A stretch of 64,000 nt of DNA from Serinus canaria (GCF_022539315.1 NC_066317.1:70539190-70603189); one strand, 5' to 3'. Shown: positions 34,353 through 45,481, counted from the first letter of the stretch. A program made the numbers and translations. The notes: a model not told the origin generated them from the sequence alone.

Positions 34353-34449
34353 TCTGCCCTAAACCTCCATCTTGCTCCATATATATCACTATATTCCAAA
34401 CCCTTAAGCTCTGAGTTTCCCAGAATCCTTAAGGCTGGAAAACACAAAA

Positions 34450-34655
34450 GGAACATCATTGGTTACCCAGAGCAGCTGGGGCTGCCCCTGGATCCCTGGA
34501 ATGTCCAAGGTCAGGCTGGACACTGGGGCTGGATCCACCTGGGACAGTGGGAGCTGTCCCTGCCCATGGATGGGATGGGATGGGATGGGATGGGATGGGA
34601 TGGGATCATCTTTAAGGTCCTTCCCAATCCATTCCCTTTCCAGGGGGATTTTGGC
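34450..34655 (+). mobile_element. CR1 LINE 3' end with internal (GGGAT)n growth
   Basis: 'CAGAGCAGCTGGGGCTGCCC', 'GGTCAGGCTGGACACTGGGG', 'GGGACAGTGGGAGCTGTCCC', then eight GGGAT pentamers (34570-34608), then ATCATCTTTAAGGTCCTTCC. The pentamer run sits exactly where other CR1 copies here have a single TGGGATGGG. Confidence 0.88.
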
Positions 34656-34819
34656 TGCCAAGGAGGGAACATGAACTGACCAACCTCAGGGGGCACAGCC
34701 CAGAGGGGACACCAACACCCCCAGCTGCTGGCACGAGGATCAAACATCCCCTTCCACCCAGCACAGCTGGAATTCCAACTGCTCCAACTCCTCCTGCTGG
34801 ACCAAACTGCCCAAATTCA

Positions 34820-35398
34820 TCCTGGATCAGCCTGTCCCAATTCATCCTGCCCAAATTCATCCTGGATCAGCCTGTCCCAATTCATCCTGCCCAAATTCAT
34901 CCTGGATCAACCTGTCCCAATTCATCCTGCCCAAATTCATCCTGGATCAACCTGTCCCAATTCATCCTGCCCAAATTCATCCTGGATCAGCCTGTCCCAA
35001 TTCATCCTGCCCAAATTCATCCTGGATCAGCCTGTCCCAATTCATCCTGCCCAAATCATCCTGGATCAGCCTGTCCCAATTCATCCTGCCCAAATTCATC
35101 CTGGATCAGCCTGTCCCAATTCATCCTGCCCAAATTCATCCTGGATCACCTGTCCCAATTCATCCTGCCCAAATTCATCCTGGATCAACCTGTCCCAGTT
35201 CATCCTGCCCAAATTCATCCTGGATCAACCTGTCCCAATTCATCCTGCCCAAATTCATCCTGGATCAGCCTGTCCCAATTCATCCTGCCCAAATTCACCC
35301 TGGATCAACCTGTCCCAATTCATCCTGCCCAAATTCATCCTGGATCAGCCTGTCCCAATTCATCCTGCCCAAATTCATCCTGGATCAACCTATTCCAG
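34820..35398. repeat. 40-bp minisatellite, 14 copies
   Basis: Unit CCTGTCCCAATTCATCCTGC followed by CCAAATTCATCCTGGATCAG/A. Confidence 0.95.
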
Positions 35399-36215
35399 CT
35401 CCTCCTGGATCAACCTGTCCCAGTTACTCCTGGATCAGGCTGTCACATTAATCTTGGATCAACCTGTCTTAATTAATCCTGGATCAACCCGTCCCAACTC
35501 CCCTTGGATCAGCCTGTCCCAATTAATCCTGGATCAACCTGTCCCAACTCCTTCTGGTTCATCCTGTCCAAATTCATCCTGGATCAACCTGTCTAAACTC
35601 CCCCTGGACCAGCCTGTCCAAATTCTGGATCCACCTGTCCCAACTCCTTCTGGATCAACCTGTCCCAGTTCATCCTGGATCCACCTGTCCCAACTCCTTC
35701 TGGATCAACCTGTCCCAACTCCTTCTGGATCAGCCTGTCCCAGTTCATACTGGATCAAGCTGTCCCAGTTAAGCCTGGATCAAGCTGTCCCAGTTAAGCC
35801 TGGATCAACCTGTCCCAGTTCATCCTGGATCCACCTGTCCCAGTTCATACTGGATCAACCTGTTCCAGTTAATTCTGGATCCACCTGTTCCCAGTTAATT
35901 CTGGATCAACCTGTCCCAGTGAAGTCTGGATCCACCTGTCCCAGTTCATCCTGGATCCACCTGTCCCAGTTAATTCTGGATCCACCTGTCCCAGCTCCCC
36001 CTGGACCAGCCTGTCCAAATTCTGGATCAATTTATTCCAATTCCTTCTGGATCAACCTGTCCCAATTCATCCTGTCCAAATTCATCCTGGATCAACCTAT
36101 TCCAGCTCCTCCTGGATCAACCTGTCCCAGTTCATCAGGATCACGTCTAATTCATCCTGGATCCACCTGTCCCAGTTCATCCTGGATCCACCTGTCCCAA
36201 CTCCCCCTGCCCAAA
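35399..36215. repeat. Diverged continuation of the 40-bp array, 22-28-bp units
   Basis: Shorter units of the form TGGATCAACCTGTCCCAGTT(CATCC); clearly derived from half of the 40-bp unit next to it, with more variation. Confidence 0.92.
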
Positions 36216-37796
36216 CCCAGACCCCGCCTACCCAAGCCCAGCTCTGCTGCTGCCTCCCGGTGATTCCCGTGAAGAAGCTCCTGCTTTTCCTGCCCTCTGG
36301 AAAGGCAGCACTGCCCTTTGGGCTGTGCCCAGCCCTGGATCCATGGCTGCCTTGTGGCTGGGCTGGTTTTGGCCCCTCGCTTGCAGCAGCTCCGTCCCCA
36401 GGGGCCTCCTCCACATGCCCGGCACATTCCAGCCTGGAGCGGGATAACAGAGGCAGGCCCGGATATCAGCACGTGTTAATGGGATGTAATTCAGGCCTGG
36501 AGCTCAGAGCCCCGTAAAAAAACCCCCCAAAACCCAAACACCCAGGCAGGTTCACAGGGCCAAAGTCCAAGTGGAGTTCAAGTGCGTGCAGCTCCTTTCA
36601 TCCGCTCCAGGCCCCGCCATTAACAACCAGATCTGGGAGGCGGCGAATTCCCTGGAATTCAGGCAATAAAACTCAGCCTGGGATAAAACCCAGGCGGGAA
36701 GGAGGGCAGGGAGAGCTCCTGGGGGTGTGTGAGAGCCGGGGATGCCTGCCTGGGTCCATCCCAGGCGGGGCTGGGAGCTGCCCAGATCCCGTGATTATCT
36801 CCAGGGAAAGGTTCAGCCCTGTCAGGAGCAGCCTCGTCTGCAGCGTTACAAAATCCCCATTTCCTCTCCCGTCCTAGCGAGGCCTCCCCGCTCCCGCTGC
36901 TGAAATCAAACCATTTGAAAGGAATTTATATGATCCTCATTTAAACCCAATGGACCGAGCTGCCAGGGGCCTCCTGCCAGCCCCGCTCCTCTCCGGGGCT
37001 CTGAGCACATCCAGGGAAACTCCCAGCCATCCATACTGGGCATACTGGGCATACTGGGAGGGACACCCTTGGGAGAGCACCCTGAGCAGGCAGGGGAGCT
37101 GCACAGCCCTGCAGCTGCCTGAGAGCAGGGAATGCTGCCCTGGGCAAACGGGATCAAGGTTGGCCGAGGTGTCCCCCAGGAAAAGGGAGGTGAAGCAGGA
37201 TGTGCTGGGGAGGAGAAGACGTGGGCCAAGACGTGCTGCTGGCACCTGTGCCAAGCTGTGCCAAGCTGTGCCCAAAGATCTGGGCAAGATGTGCTGCTGA
37301 CACCTGTGCCAAGCTGAGCCCAAAGATCTGTTGGCTCTTGTCCCACCACCCTGCTCTGTGCCCAGCCAATGTGTTCTCACCTGGCTGAAGGCACAGAAGG
37401 GCACCCTCAGGTTGGCACTGCACGGGCACTGACCTCCGTGAGGATCCATCTCTGACCCCAAGGGCTCCTCTCTCTCTCCCTTTCCCCTCTCTCCCTTTCC
37501 ACCCTGCCCCATGACCCCACCAGGGCAGCCCCAGCCGCTCCTCCTGCCCTCCATGGAGCTCTGGGATGGACACAGCCCCCTGCTCCCATTCCAGACGGCT
37601 CCAAATCGGCTTTTCCGAGGGGAAGTGGCACAGGGAGCTCCCTCCCCAAAGCACAGAGTCCAACCTGGAGATAAACCTGCTCCCAAACCCTCCTGAAGTC
37701 TGACAGCACTCCCATAAAACTGCAGGAAGTTGGGATTTGGAGAAGCTGGAAGATGCAAAATTCCCTCTCTCATCCATAGGAAAATGAGAGACAAAG
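36216..37796. other. Intronic; small repeats and one candidate conserved block
   Basis: 36450-36720 (GATATCAGCACGTGTTAATG, GGGCCAAAGTCCAAGTGGAG, ATTAACAACCAGATCTGGGA) is non-repetitive and may be conserved. CATACTGGG is repeated three times at 37036-37062, and GTGCCAAGCTGTGCC-type repeats occur at 37245-37320. No exon supported. Confidence 0.4.
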
Positions 37797-38087
37797 GGTC
37801 CAGGAGAGCTGGAGAGGGACTGGGGACAAGGGACAGAGGGACAGGAGCCAGGGAATGGCTGCCACTGGGAAAGGGGAGATTGGGCTGGGATCTTGGCAAG
37901 GAATTGCTGGCTGGGAGGGTGGGCAGGGGCTGGGCTGGAATTCCCAGAGCAGCTGGGGCTGCCCCTGGATCCCTGGCAGTGTCCAAGGCCAGGCTGGATC
38001 CACCTGGGGCAGTGGGAGCTGTCCCTGCCATGGATGGGTGGAATTGGTGATTTTTAAGGTCCATTCCATGACAACCACGCAGGAGCT
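37797..38087 (+). mobile_element. CR1 LINE fragment
   Basis: 'CCAGGAGAGCTGGAGAGGGA', 'CTTGGCAAGGAATTGCTGGC', 'AGGCTGGATCCACCTGGGGC', 'TTTTTAAGGTCCATTCCATG'. The usual 'TTGGACACTGGGGCT' block is deleted. Confidence 0.9.
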
Positions 38088-38256
38088 GCTCCCCAGCTCT
38101 GCCCCCACAGGATGAAGAACTGACTCCCCCCTGTCATTTCCAGGGAATTTTGGTGACCCCTCATTCCAGGCTGCCCCCAGAGCAGGGCAGGAGCAGCAGG
38201 AGCAGCCAAACCCCACCACCCCCAGAGCCTGGCTGGGCTCTCCAGCTGGGAATACT
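38088..38256. other. Intronic, no recognised feature
   Basis: Short spacer between CR1 and the purine tract. Confidence 0.4.
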
Positions 38257-38645
38257 GGGGGGGAGGAGGAGGAAGAGGAGGAAGAGGAAGAGGAGGAGGA
38301 GGAGGAGGAGGAGAAGGAGGAGAAGGAGGAGAATGAGGAGAAGGAGGAGAAGGAGAAGGAGAAGGAGAAGGAGAAGGAGAAGGAGAAGGAGAAGGAGAAG
38401 GAGAAGGAGAAGGAGAAGGAGAAGGAGAAGGAGAAGGAGAAGGAGGAGAGGAGAAGGAGAAGGAGGAGAAGGAGAAGGAGGAGAAGGAGGAGAAGGAGGA
38501 GAAGAGGAGAGGAGGAGAAGGAGGAGAAGGAGGAGAATGAGGAGAAGAAGGAGGAGGAGGAGGAGGAGGAGAAGGAGGAGGAGGAGGAGAAGGAGGAGGA
38601 GGAAGAGGAGAAGAAGGAGAAGAAGGAGAAAGACGAGAAAGAGTT
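38257..38645. repeat. Polypurine GAGGA/GAGAAG tract, about 390 bp
   Basis: Nearly uninterrupted purine strand of GGAGGAAGA and GAGAAGGA units; translates as poly-Glu/Lys/Arg or poly-Ser/Leu but is not coding. Confidence 0.97.
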
Positions 38646-38689
38646 GGAATTAATGAGGAAAACAGCAGGAGAAGGCACAGGATTCCCTG

Positions 38690-39010
38690 AGAGTGAGAGA
38701 TGGAAGAGTGGTTTGGTTTTGTGTGGAGACATTTATGGAAGTGATGTAAAGTTTTTAGAGAAGTATTCTGAAGGTTTTGTTCTGATTTTTATTGCATTTT
38801 CTTTTCGTTCCTGCTAAAAAATTTCCCTTTATACCCTTTAAAAATTTTAAACCTGCTTTACCTTTCTCCTAACCCTACCTCACAGCAAAATATAATTACA
38901 CTGATAATTAACCAACACTAAACCCCCCACCCTCATTAGTACATTAACCAAAAATCACTAAATGAGCAAAATTTCAAATTAGCAAAGAAAAACCACCACA
39001 AGGAGGAACG
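38690..39010. other. AT-rich block of unknown origin
   Basis: About 300 bases markedly AT-richer than the surroundings, changing from T-rich (GTTCTGATTTTTATTGCATT) to A/C-rich (CTGATAATTAACCAACACTA). It may be part of an unrecognised element; no coding sequence. Confidence 0.4.
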
Positions 39011-40330
39011 GAGCCACGGGAGCAGGAGGGATGGGGAGAGCAGAGCTGTGGGCTGGGAAGGGATGGACACAAAAGCACAGGAGTTTCCCCAACCAGAAGA
39101 GCAAAAAAGGCGCTGGAATGATGGAAATGTCTCCAAATTCTTCACCTAAAATCCACAGATGTGGGTGGACATCCACACCCCTCCTCATCCCTCAGCACAG
39201 AGCCAGGGGATTGGAATCCTCTGCCAGAAACCTGAGCATGGAGCTGGAAACAGCCAGGCATCCCCTGTCCCTAAAACTGATAAACATCCTTCAGGGGATA
39301 AAGCAGATTAAATAATTACAGGTTAAAGAATTCCCTGCATTAATTGGGCACCAAAGAGAAACGGAATTCCTGCTCCTTCCCAGCCACAGGGACCAGGGCA
39401 GGACCTTCCCAAAGCTCTGCCCCCTCAGGGAACAAAAGGAGAACTTTTATAGGGAATTCTGCTCTAGGAATAATTGCTGCCTCAGGTAAACCCAGCACCT
39501 GGAGCCCTCCCAGCCCTCTCCCTGCACAGCTGGGTGCACAGCTGGACTGGGAGGGGTTTCTGGATGCAGGGAGTTTAATCTGGATGCAAAGCCTGCTGAA
39601 CCCTCAGGTGCCAGCCTCAGGTGCCAGCCTGCCCCTCCAGCAGCTCCATCCCTGAGGGAAGGCTGGGCTTGCCCTCCCAAAAATCCAGGAAGGGCTGGGA
39701 GATAAAAAGGCACAGAAATACAGGGAATTGAGTTAATTCATAACCTCCTCGAGCTAGGCTGGGGTTTGCAAGACACAAAACTGAATTCGTTTCTGCCCAC
39801 AAACACAAGAGCAAAATCCCCCCCCAGCTCCTGGAGAATTCCAGCCAAGCATTCCCAGGAATCCACCACCCCCTGGGAGGGATCTCAGTGCCCTGGCAGG
39901 AACAGCTCCCTGCTCCTGCTCCTGAATTCCAGCAAAGCTGCAAAACCCTCCTGGAGAGCAGCTCCAGGGCCTCTCCCAGCTCTGCTGGGATGAGGGGAAA
40001 TCCAAATATTCAATGGGAGGGGGAAAGGCAATTCCTGCTTCCAGGCACACCCAGGGAGGTTCAGCTCATCCTTCACAGAAACAACCACTGGAAAAGGCAA
40101 GGGAGGCACCAGCCAGGTTGGGGCTGGATTTAAAATCAGCTTAGGACACAAAATTCATGGAATTGCAGGGCACAAACTCTTGGTTTGATCCCAAAACTGG
40201 GGAATCAACCCAACGTCTCCAATAGCAATTAGCACCAATTAGCCAAATAGCAATTAGCAGCAGCACCAATTCCCTGGGCAGGGAAGTGGGAAATACAAGT
40301 GAAAAATTGAGTTAGGGGGAGCTGTGATGC
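39011..40330. other. Intronic, no recognised feature
   Basis: Non-repetitive; small runs such as TTAGCACCAATTAGCC repeats at 40225-40270. No exon supported. Confidence 0.4.
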
Positions 40331-40344
40331 CTCAGCTTTTAATT

Positions 40345-41065
40345 TTTGTGGTTTTCACATTCTGTGCTGCTTCAGTGTGAGGATCTGGGCTCCATATTAT
40401 GGGATGGGGAGCTCTGTGCACAGAGCAGGGAGACAAAACAATTCCTGCTCCAGCTGGGACCAAGGACAAATGATCCCAATCCCAGCCCAGGAGCACAAAC
40501 CCCGTGGGCTGGAGAGAGAAAAACAAGGGTGGGACTGCCTGGGCTAAAGCTGGGCTGGGACAATGAACTGCAAGGTGGGAATGGAGCAGAGCTGATCCCA
40601 GGGAGAGACCCCGGGAGCGCTCGGGCATTTTGGGGCCATTTTGGGTCATCTTGGGTTCATTTTGGGACCATCTTTGTCCATCTTGGGGCCATTTTGGGTT
40701 CATTTTGGGACCATTTTGGTCCATCCTGGGTTCATTTTGGGACCCTTTTGGTCCATCTTCGGTTCATTTTGGGACCATTTTGGTTCATCCTGGGTTCATT
40801 TCGGGACCATTTTGGTTCACCCTGGGTTCATTTTGGGACCATTTTGGTCCATCCTGGATTAATTTTGAGACCCTTTTGGTCCATCTTGGGTTCATTTTGG
40901 GACCATCTTGGTCCATCCTGGGTTCATTTTGGGACCATTTTGGGTCACCTTGGCTGCAGCCCTGGCTGGGCTCTGGTGCTGCCCCAGGTGGATCCATGGA
41001 GGAGATCCTTGAATAAATCCCTGCTTTATTCTGGAACTCTGCCCAGCCTCTGCTCCAGCTCAGCC
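40345..41065 (+). repeat. Interspersed repeat 'B', copy 1, with internal 32-bp array
   Basis: Unique head 40345-40625 (CACATTCTGTGCTGCTTCAG, GGGATGGGGAGCTCTGTGCA, GACAATGAACTGCAAGGTGG), then about ten units of CCATTTTGGTCCATCCTGGG+TTCATTTTGGGA (40625-40945), then a tail with AATAAA (41012-41017). The same head and array occur at 55430-55840 and, inverted, at 55870-56740. It behaves like a dispersed mobile element with an internal minisatellite; the AATAAA hints at an LTR or retroposon. Family not identified. Confidence 0.8.
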
Positions 41066-41348
41066 TTCCCAAGGCATCAGTTCCACCCCCAACTGCACTT
41101 CCCAGACTGCCACAAAACCATGGAAAACTCTGGGAGAAACCAAGGACACAATGGATCCTCACTTCTCAACAGCCTAAAATCCAGGATAAAACTCCAGGAG
41201 TGACCAGGGAAGGAACAACCACGCCTCACCCAGGAGCAAAATCCCAAACATTTCCCACAGCCTTGGCTTGGAGAAGCAGAACTTCCACACAACAAATGAA
41301 CCTCTTCCCAAAAAATGAGCAATTCCCACCAAACACCCCCAAATCCCA
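41066..41348. other. Intronic, no recognised feature
   Basis: Spacer before the exon-derived array. Confidence 0.4.
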
Positions 41349-42450
41349 CCTGTTCCATGGAGGTCTCACCATCCTCAATTCCCACCTGTTCCATGGCAGT
41401 CTGATCCCAATCCCAGTCCCCATTCCCACCTGTTCCATGGCAGTCTGATCCCAATCCCAGTCCTCATTCCCACCTGTTCCATGGCAGTCTGATCCCAATC
41501 CCAGTCCCCATTCCCACCTGTTCCATGGCAGTCTGATCCCAATCCCAATCCCCACTCCCATCTGTTCCATGGCAGTCTGATCCCAATCCCAATCCCCACT
41601 CCCATCTGTTCCATGGCGGTCTGATCCCAATCCCAGTCCCCATTCCCATCTGTTCCATGTCAATCTCTGATCCCATTCCCAGCTGTTTCATGGCAGTCTG
41701 ATCCCAATCCCAATCCCCAATCCCAATCCCAGTCCCCATTCCCACCTGTCCCATGGCAGTCTGATCCCGATCAATCCCAATCCCAATCCCAATCCCAATC
41801 CCAATCCCAATCCCAATCCCAATCCCATTCCCACCTGTTTCATGGCAGTCTGATCCCAATCCCAATCCCAATCGCAATCCCAGTCCCAATCCCAGTCCCG
41901 ATCCCAATCCCAATCCCACCTGTTTCATGGCGGTCTGATCCCGATCCCAATCCCAATCCCAGTCCCATCCCATTCCCACCTGTCCGTCATCCCATCCCAT
42001 CCCAGTCCCAATCCCATCCATCCCACCTGTTCATGCGATCCCATCCCATCCCAGTCCCATCCCAATCCCATCCCATCCCATCCCAGTCCCGATCCCAATC
42101 CCATCCCATCCCATCCATCCCAATCCCGTTCCATCCCATCCCAATCCCATCCCAATCCCATCCGATCCCCATTCCCACCTGTTTCATGGCGGTCTGATCC
42201 CGATCCCAATCCCAATCCCATCTGATCCCATCCCACTTCAGGCAGTCTGATCCCAATCCCAGTCCCAATCCCAATCCCATTCCCACCTGTTTCATGGCGG
42301 TCTGATCCCGATCTCATTCCCAATCCCAATCCCAATCCCAATCCCGATCCCAATCCCATTCCCACCTGTTTCATGGCGGTCTGATCCCAATCCCAATCCC
42401 AATCCCAATCCCGATCCCAATCCCAATCCCAATCCCAGTCCCAATCCCAC
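41349..42450 (-). repeat. Minisatellite carrying copies of the EXOC6B exon end and splice donor
   Basis: The array mixes hexamer AATCCC / pentamer ATCCC runs with about 17 recurring blocks of the form CACCTGTTTCATGGCGGTCT (plus strand). That block is the reverse complement of AGACCGCCATGAAACAG followed by the splice donor GTG of the exon ending at 42451. Copies nearest the exon (exon-end equivalents at 42366, 42287 and 42179, also near 41917) are identical in these 17 bases; those toward 41349 carry CTGTTCCATGGCAGTCT and other changes. Blocks are spaced about 40-110 bases apart with variable filler. Near 41990-42150 the filler becomes ATCCC pentamers and the block is reduced to fragments. Confidence 0.93.
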
Positions 42451-42655
42451 CTGTTTCATGGCGGTCTCCCCGATCCGGTCCGAGTGCTTGCGGATGCTCT
42501 CCAGGAAGTCCTTGAGGTCGGACATGGAGAGCTCCCGGATCTCCTGGCGCAGGCGCGGGATGTTGTCCACCATCACCTTGCAGAAGCGGTAGTGGCTCAC
42601 CTGGGGCAGGAAGGTGTGCTCCAGGTGCTCCAGGGTCTTCAGGGCCGGGTAGTGC
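42451..42655 (-). CDS. EXOC6B: EXOC6B coding exon (probably exon 6), 205 nt, with duplicated 3' end
   Basis: Acceptor CCCCCCCAG is followed by G that completes arginine, then 68 codons starting HYPALKTLEHLEHTFLPQVS and ending RKHSDRIGETAMKQ. SMSDLKDFLESIRKHSD is nearly invariant in vertebrate EXOC6 and EXOC6B. Several arginines (IPRLRQEIREL) replace lysines of the human protein, in line with the high GC of the exon. The donor is ATGAAACAG|GTGGGA. Immediately past the donor the intron is a minisatellite whose unit repeats the last 17 exon bases and the donor itself (see the array at 41349-42450). Reading on past the donor stays open for about 160 bases as a Gly/Leu/Ile repeat, which is intron, not protein. 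The following exon (expected to begin AQQQRN) was not found below 42451. Confidence 0.96.
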
Positions 42656-43859
42656 CTGGGGGGGGGCAGGGCAGGGTCAGGAGCAGCCGGCTGGAACCCC
42701 GCTCCCGTGGCCTGGGAATGCTCCTCTGCCTGCCCCGGGATCTCCCCACCCCCAGGGAACACTGCTTGAACCTTCCACGGAGAGAGCTTCCAAGGCTTTG
42801 GGATGAGCTGGAGCCTGATGTGTGGAATACAGCAACATGGTTTATCAGGGCTGAAAATCTGCATTTTGGGGTGTTCGGTGTGGGGATGGGCACAAGACAC
42901 GAGGGAGGATTTCGGGAGCTGCCTGATCTCCTCGTTCTTCACCCACTCCATTTCCTGAGGGATTGGTCAGAGAGAGCCCCAGTGCAGATGTGTGAACAAA
43001 CAATTATTGGCAGAAAGGTAGAAATAAAACACATTCCAAGAATTAACTGGACAAAACAGTTAAAAACCCTTAAACCTGTGTTCTTGTGACTTTTTCAGCA
43101 CCTTTCCCTTGATGTGCTAAGTCCAGAACGTAGATGGTGAGCTGAGCTATTGGTAAGAGAAAAAACAACCTGGAAACTGAAAAACCCAAAAGTCCCAGGA
43201 GTTGGACTCCAGAAGTTGGAGTTCATCTCCCAGCTCTAGCTCAGAACTTTTTAAAAGTCTCCCCTCAGGGGAAGCTGTCACAGTCTGGGTTCTCCAATTT
43301 GTGATTTCACCAATTTTGAGGTTTCCCAGCCCAAGGAGTGCGGAGGGTTTGGGGCAGGCCAGTCCCCAGGGCACTCATCTCCTGCCCTGAGACAGGGGTA
43401 GGAGGAAGGCAAAGCTCAAAGCCTCAGAAGGGAATAAAGGAAATTAATTATCAGTAATTTCAGTATCAGCTTTGCATCTCTTCCCTAAATGTCTCCTGTG
43501 CAAAACCACCACACCTGGCTACTGAGGATTTCAGACTTCCTGTGCTACCAGAATTCAGGAGAGAACCCTGGGAACGCCCAGGGAGTGACCCAGAGGGACA
43601 AACACCCACTGGGGCTGACATTCCAGGGAATTCTCAGGTCCCACTCCTCCCAAAACCCCCTCATTTCAGTTCTACTCTTGAATTTTGGAAGCTTTTTGCG
43701 GGAGCAGCTCCCAGAGGGGAGCTGAGCTCTGTCCCAGCTCCGTGTCCTGGGAGCTGAGGGGGAAAAGCAGGATTTGGATAAAACCCAGGGCCAGGGGGGC
43801 CTTTCTGGGGGGATTTTCCTGCTCCTGCTGGGGATTTCTCAGCTCCCAGCAGGATCAAC
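42656..43859 (-). other. EXOC6B: EXOC6B intron between exons at 42655 and 45482, proximal part
   Basis: Acceptor-side sequence of the exon at 42655 is a C-run (CCTGCCCCCCCCCAG on the minus strand). The rest to 43859 is non-repetitive; AT-rich pieces at 43010-43080 and 43420-43490. Confidence 0.6.
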
Positions 43860-44160
43860 AATCCCAGAGAATTCATGGAAAGCTGGAGAGGGACTGGGGA
43901 CAAGGGACAGAGGGACAGGAGCCAGGGAATGGCTCCCACTGGGAAAGGGGAGATTGGGCTGGGATCTGGGCAAGGAATTGCTGTCTGGGAGGGTGGGCAG
44001 GGGCTGGGCTGGAATTCCCAGAGCAGCTGGGGCTGCCCCTGGATCCCTGGAGTGTCCAGGGCCAGGCTGGAGCACCCTGGGGTGTGGAATTTGAGCTGTT
44101 GGGTGACTTTTGGGGTCTCTTCCATCCCAAACCCTTCCAGGATTTTACAATTCCATTTCT
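43860..44160 (+). mobile_element. CR1 LINE fragment
   Basis: 'AAGCTGGAGAGGGACTGGGG', 'GATCTGGGCAAGGAATTGCT', 'GCCCCTGGATCCCTGGAGTG', 'GACTTTTGGGGTCTCTTCCA'. It lies antisense to EXOC6B within its intron. Confidence 0.9.
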
Positions 44161-45481
44161 CACTGCTTGGAGACCACACAGAGCCTGGGGTAAATAAAAA
44201 GGTCAGATCCCTCCAGATCCCTGCAGGACCAGCAGAGATCCCTGGAGCCAGAAATTTTGGGGTTTCCCACCCTTTTCTACACATCTCAGCCATGACAAAA
44301 ACAGCTTTTCTGTCCCTTCCTTCAATTCTGACCAATCCAGAGAAAAATTCCCTCTCTCCACCCTGATCATTCCTCTGGGATCAACTCCAGCTCCTGGCCA
44401 TGGATTCTCCATTGGGAACAGCCTGAGCTGGTTTAGAAACAGCCCCAAATTGCTCCTGTCTGTGGAGTTTATTCCCCAAACACAAACCAGACTAATCCCA
44501 AATCCAGCCCTGAGGGCAGGAACCCCCCGAGGCCGCCCCTCCTGGAAGGATCCACGTGAGACCTGGAGCAGAGAAAACCATGGAATACCTGTGCTGTGCC
44601 TGCTGAATGCAGCCAAAAAAAAAACAGGAAAAAAACCCAGCCAGGGCTCCCAAAATTCCTGAAATGTGGATTTCAGTGTGGGTTTGTATGGAGGGGAAAA
44701 AAGGGAAGCAATTCTCAGCTGCAGCCCCTGGAAATGCTGCCCAGAGGGAGGGCATGGAGCAGCTGGAGGATTCCCTGCAGGAATTCCCAGGGATCAGCCC
44801 CAGGACATTTGGAGAGCCCATCCCTCCCCTGGAGTGGCCTGGGAAGAGCCAGGAGCTCCTGGGAATGCCAGAGCAGGGCTGGCACTGCTGTTCCAGCCTG
44901 GCACCAGCTGCAGGCACCTCTTCCCCTTCAGAGCTGCTCCCAGGGCTCCAAAACCTCTCCCTGCTGCTCAGACTAACCAGGATTCCTGCCAAAATCCCAG
45001 ATTTCCATCCCTGAGCATGCCAGCAGGGCAGGGTGGGGACACTCCTGGATGTACAGCCCAGCACTCCCAGGCACCAAGGGCTGGGGAATTATTTCTCCAG
45101 CAGAAGTTCCCTCCCCAGATCCCACCACCCCGACATTTCCAGCTCTTTGCATCCTCCCACACTCCCTGGGATCTCTCAGACTGGATTAAGATCTGGATTT
45201 TTGTTTTATGGCATTCATGGGATACAATTTAGCTGGAAAAACACCTGGGTTGTACACACAATATTGAGGTGCCATCAAAAACCAAGGAGCACCCACCCTA
45301 ATTCCCAAAATCTGAGCCTGCTGCCATCCCCATTCTCAGCTGCACCACAGGACTGTGAGGAAAAGCAGCCAAATCCCAGGAAACTGAACCTGGAAAAAGC
45401 TGGTTATGAACTGCTGAGATTTCCTTAAATGACCCAAACAATCCCCTGGACTCTGCCCTTGGAGGCCCAGCCCAGATTTAC
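44161..45481 (-). other. EXOC6B: EXOC6B intron, distal part
   Basis: No repeats recognised apart from a short A-run at 44615-44640. Confidence 0.5.

Noticed and set aside
32357..34459. 700-codon minus-strand open reading frame
   Set aside because: It runs through four different tandem arrays and a polypurine tract; its composition (Ser/Pro, Ile/Leu, Asn/Tyr/Pro blocks) follows the repeat units and there are no domains or splice context.
38150..38653. Poly-arginine / poly-serine reading frames
   Set aside because: Translation of a homopurine tract in different frames.
38860..38960. Possible nuclear copy of mitochondrial DNA (A/C-rich text)
   Set aside because: The A/C bias is reminiscent of mitochondrial light-strand sequence, but I could not match any mitochondrial gene.
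42292..42450. Reading-frame extension of the EXOC6B exon into Gly/Leu/Ile repeats
   Set aside because: A good donor (CAG|GTGGGA) ends the exon exactly where the conserved protein sequence ends; the extension is intronic repeat.
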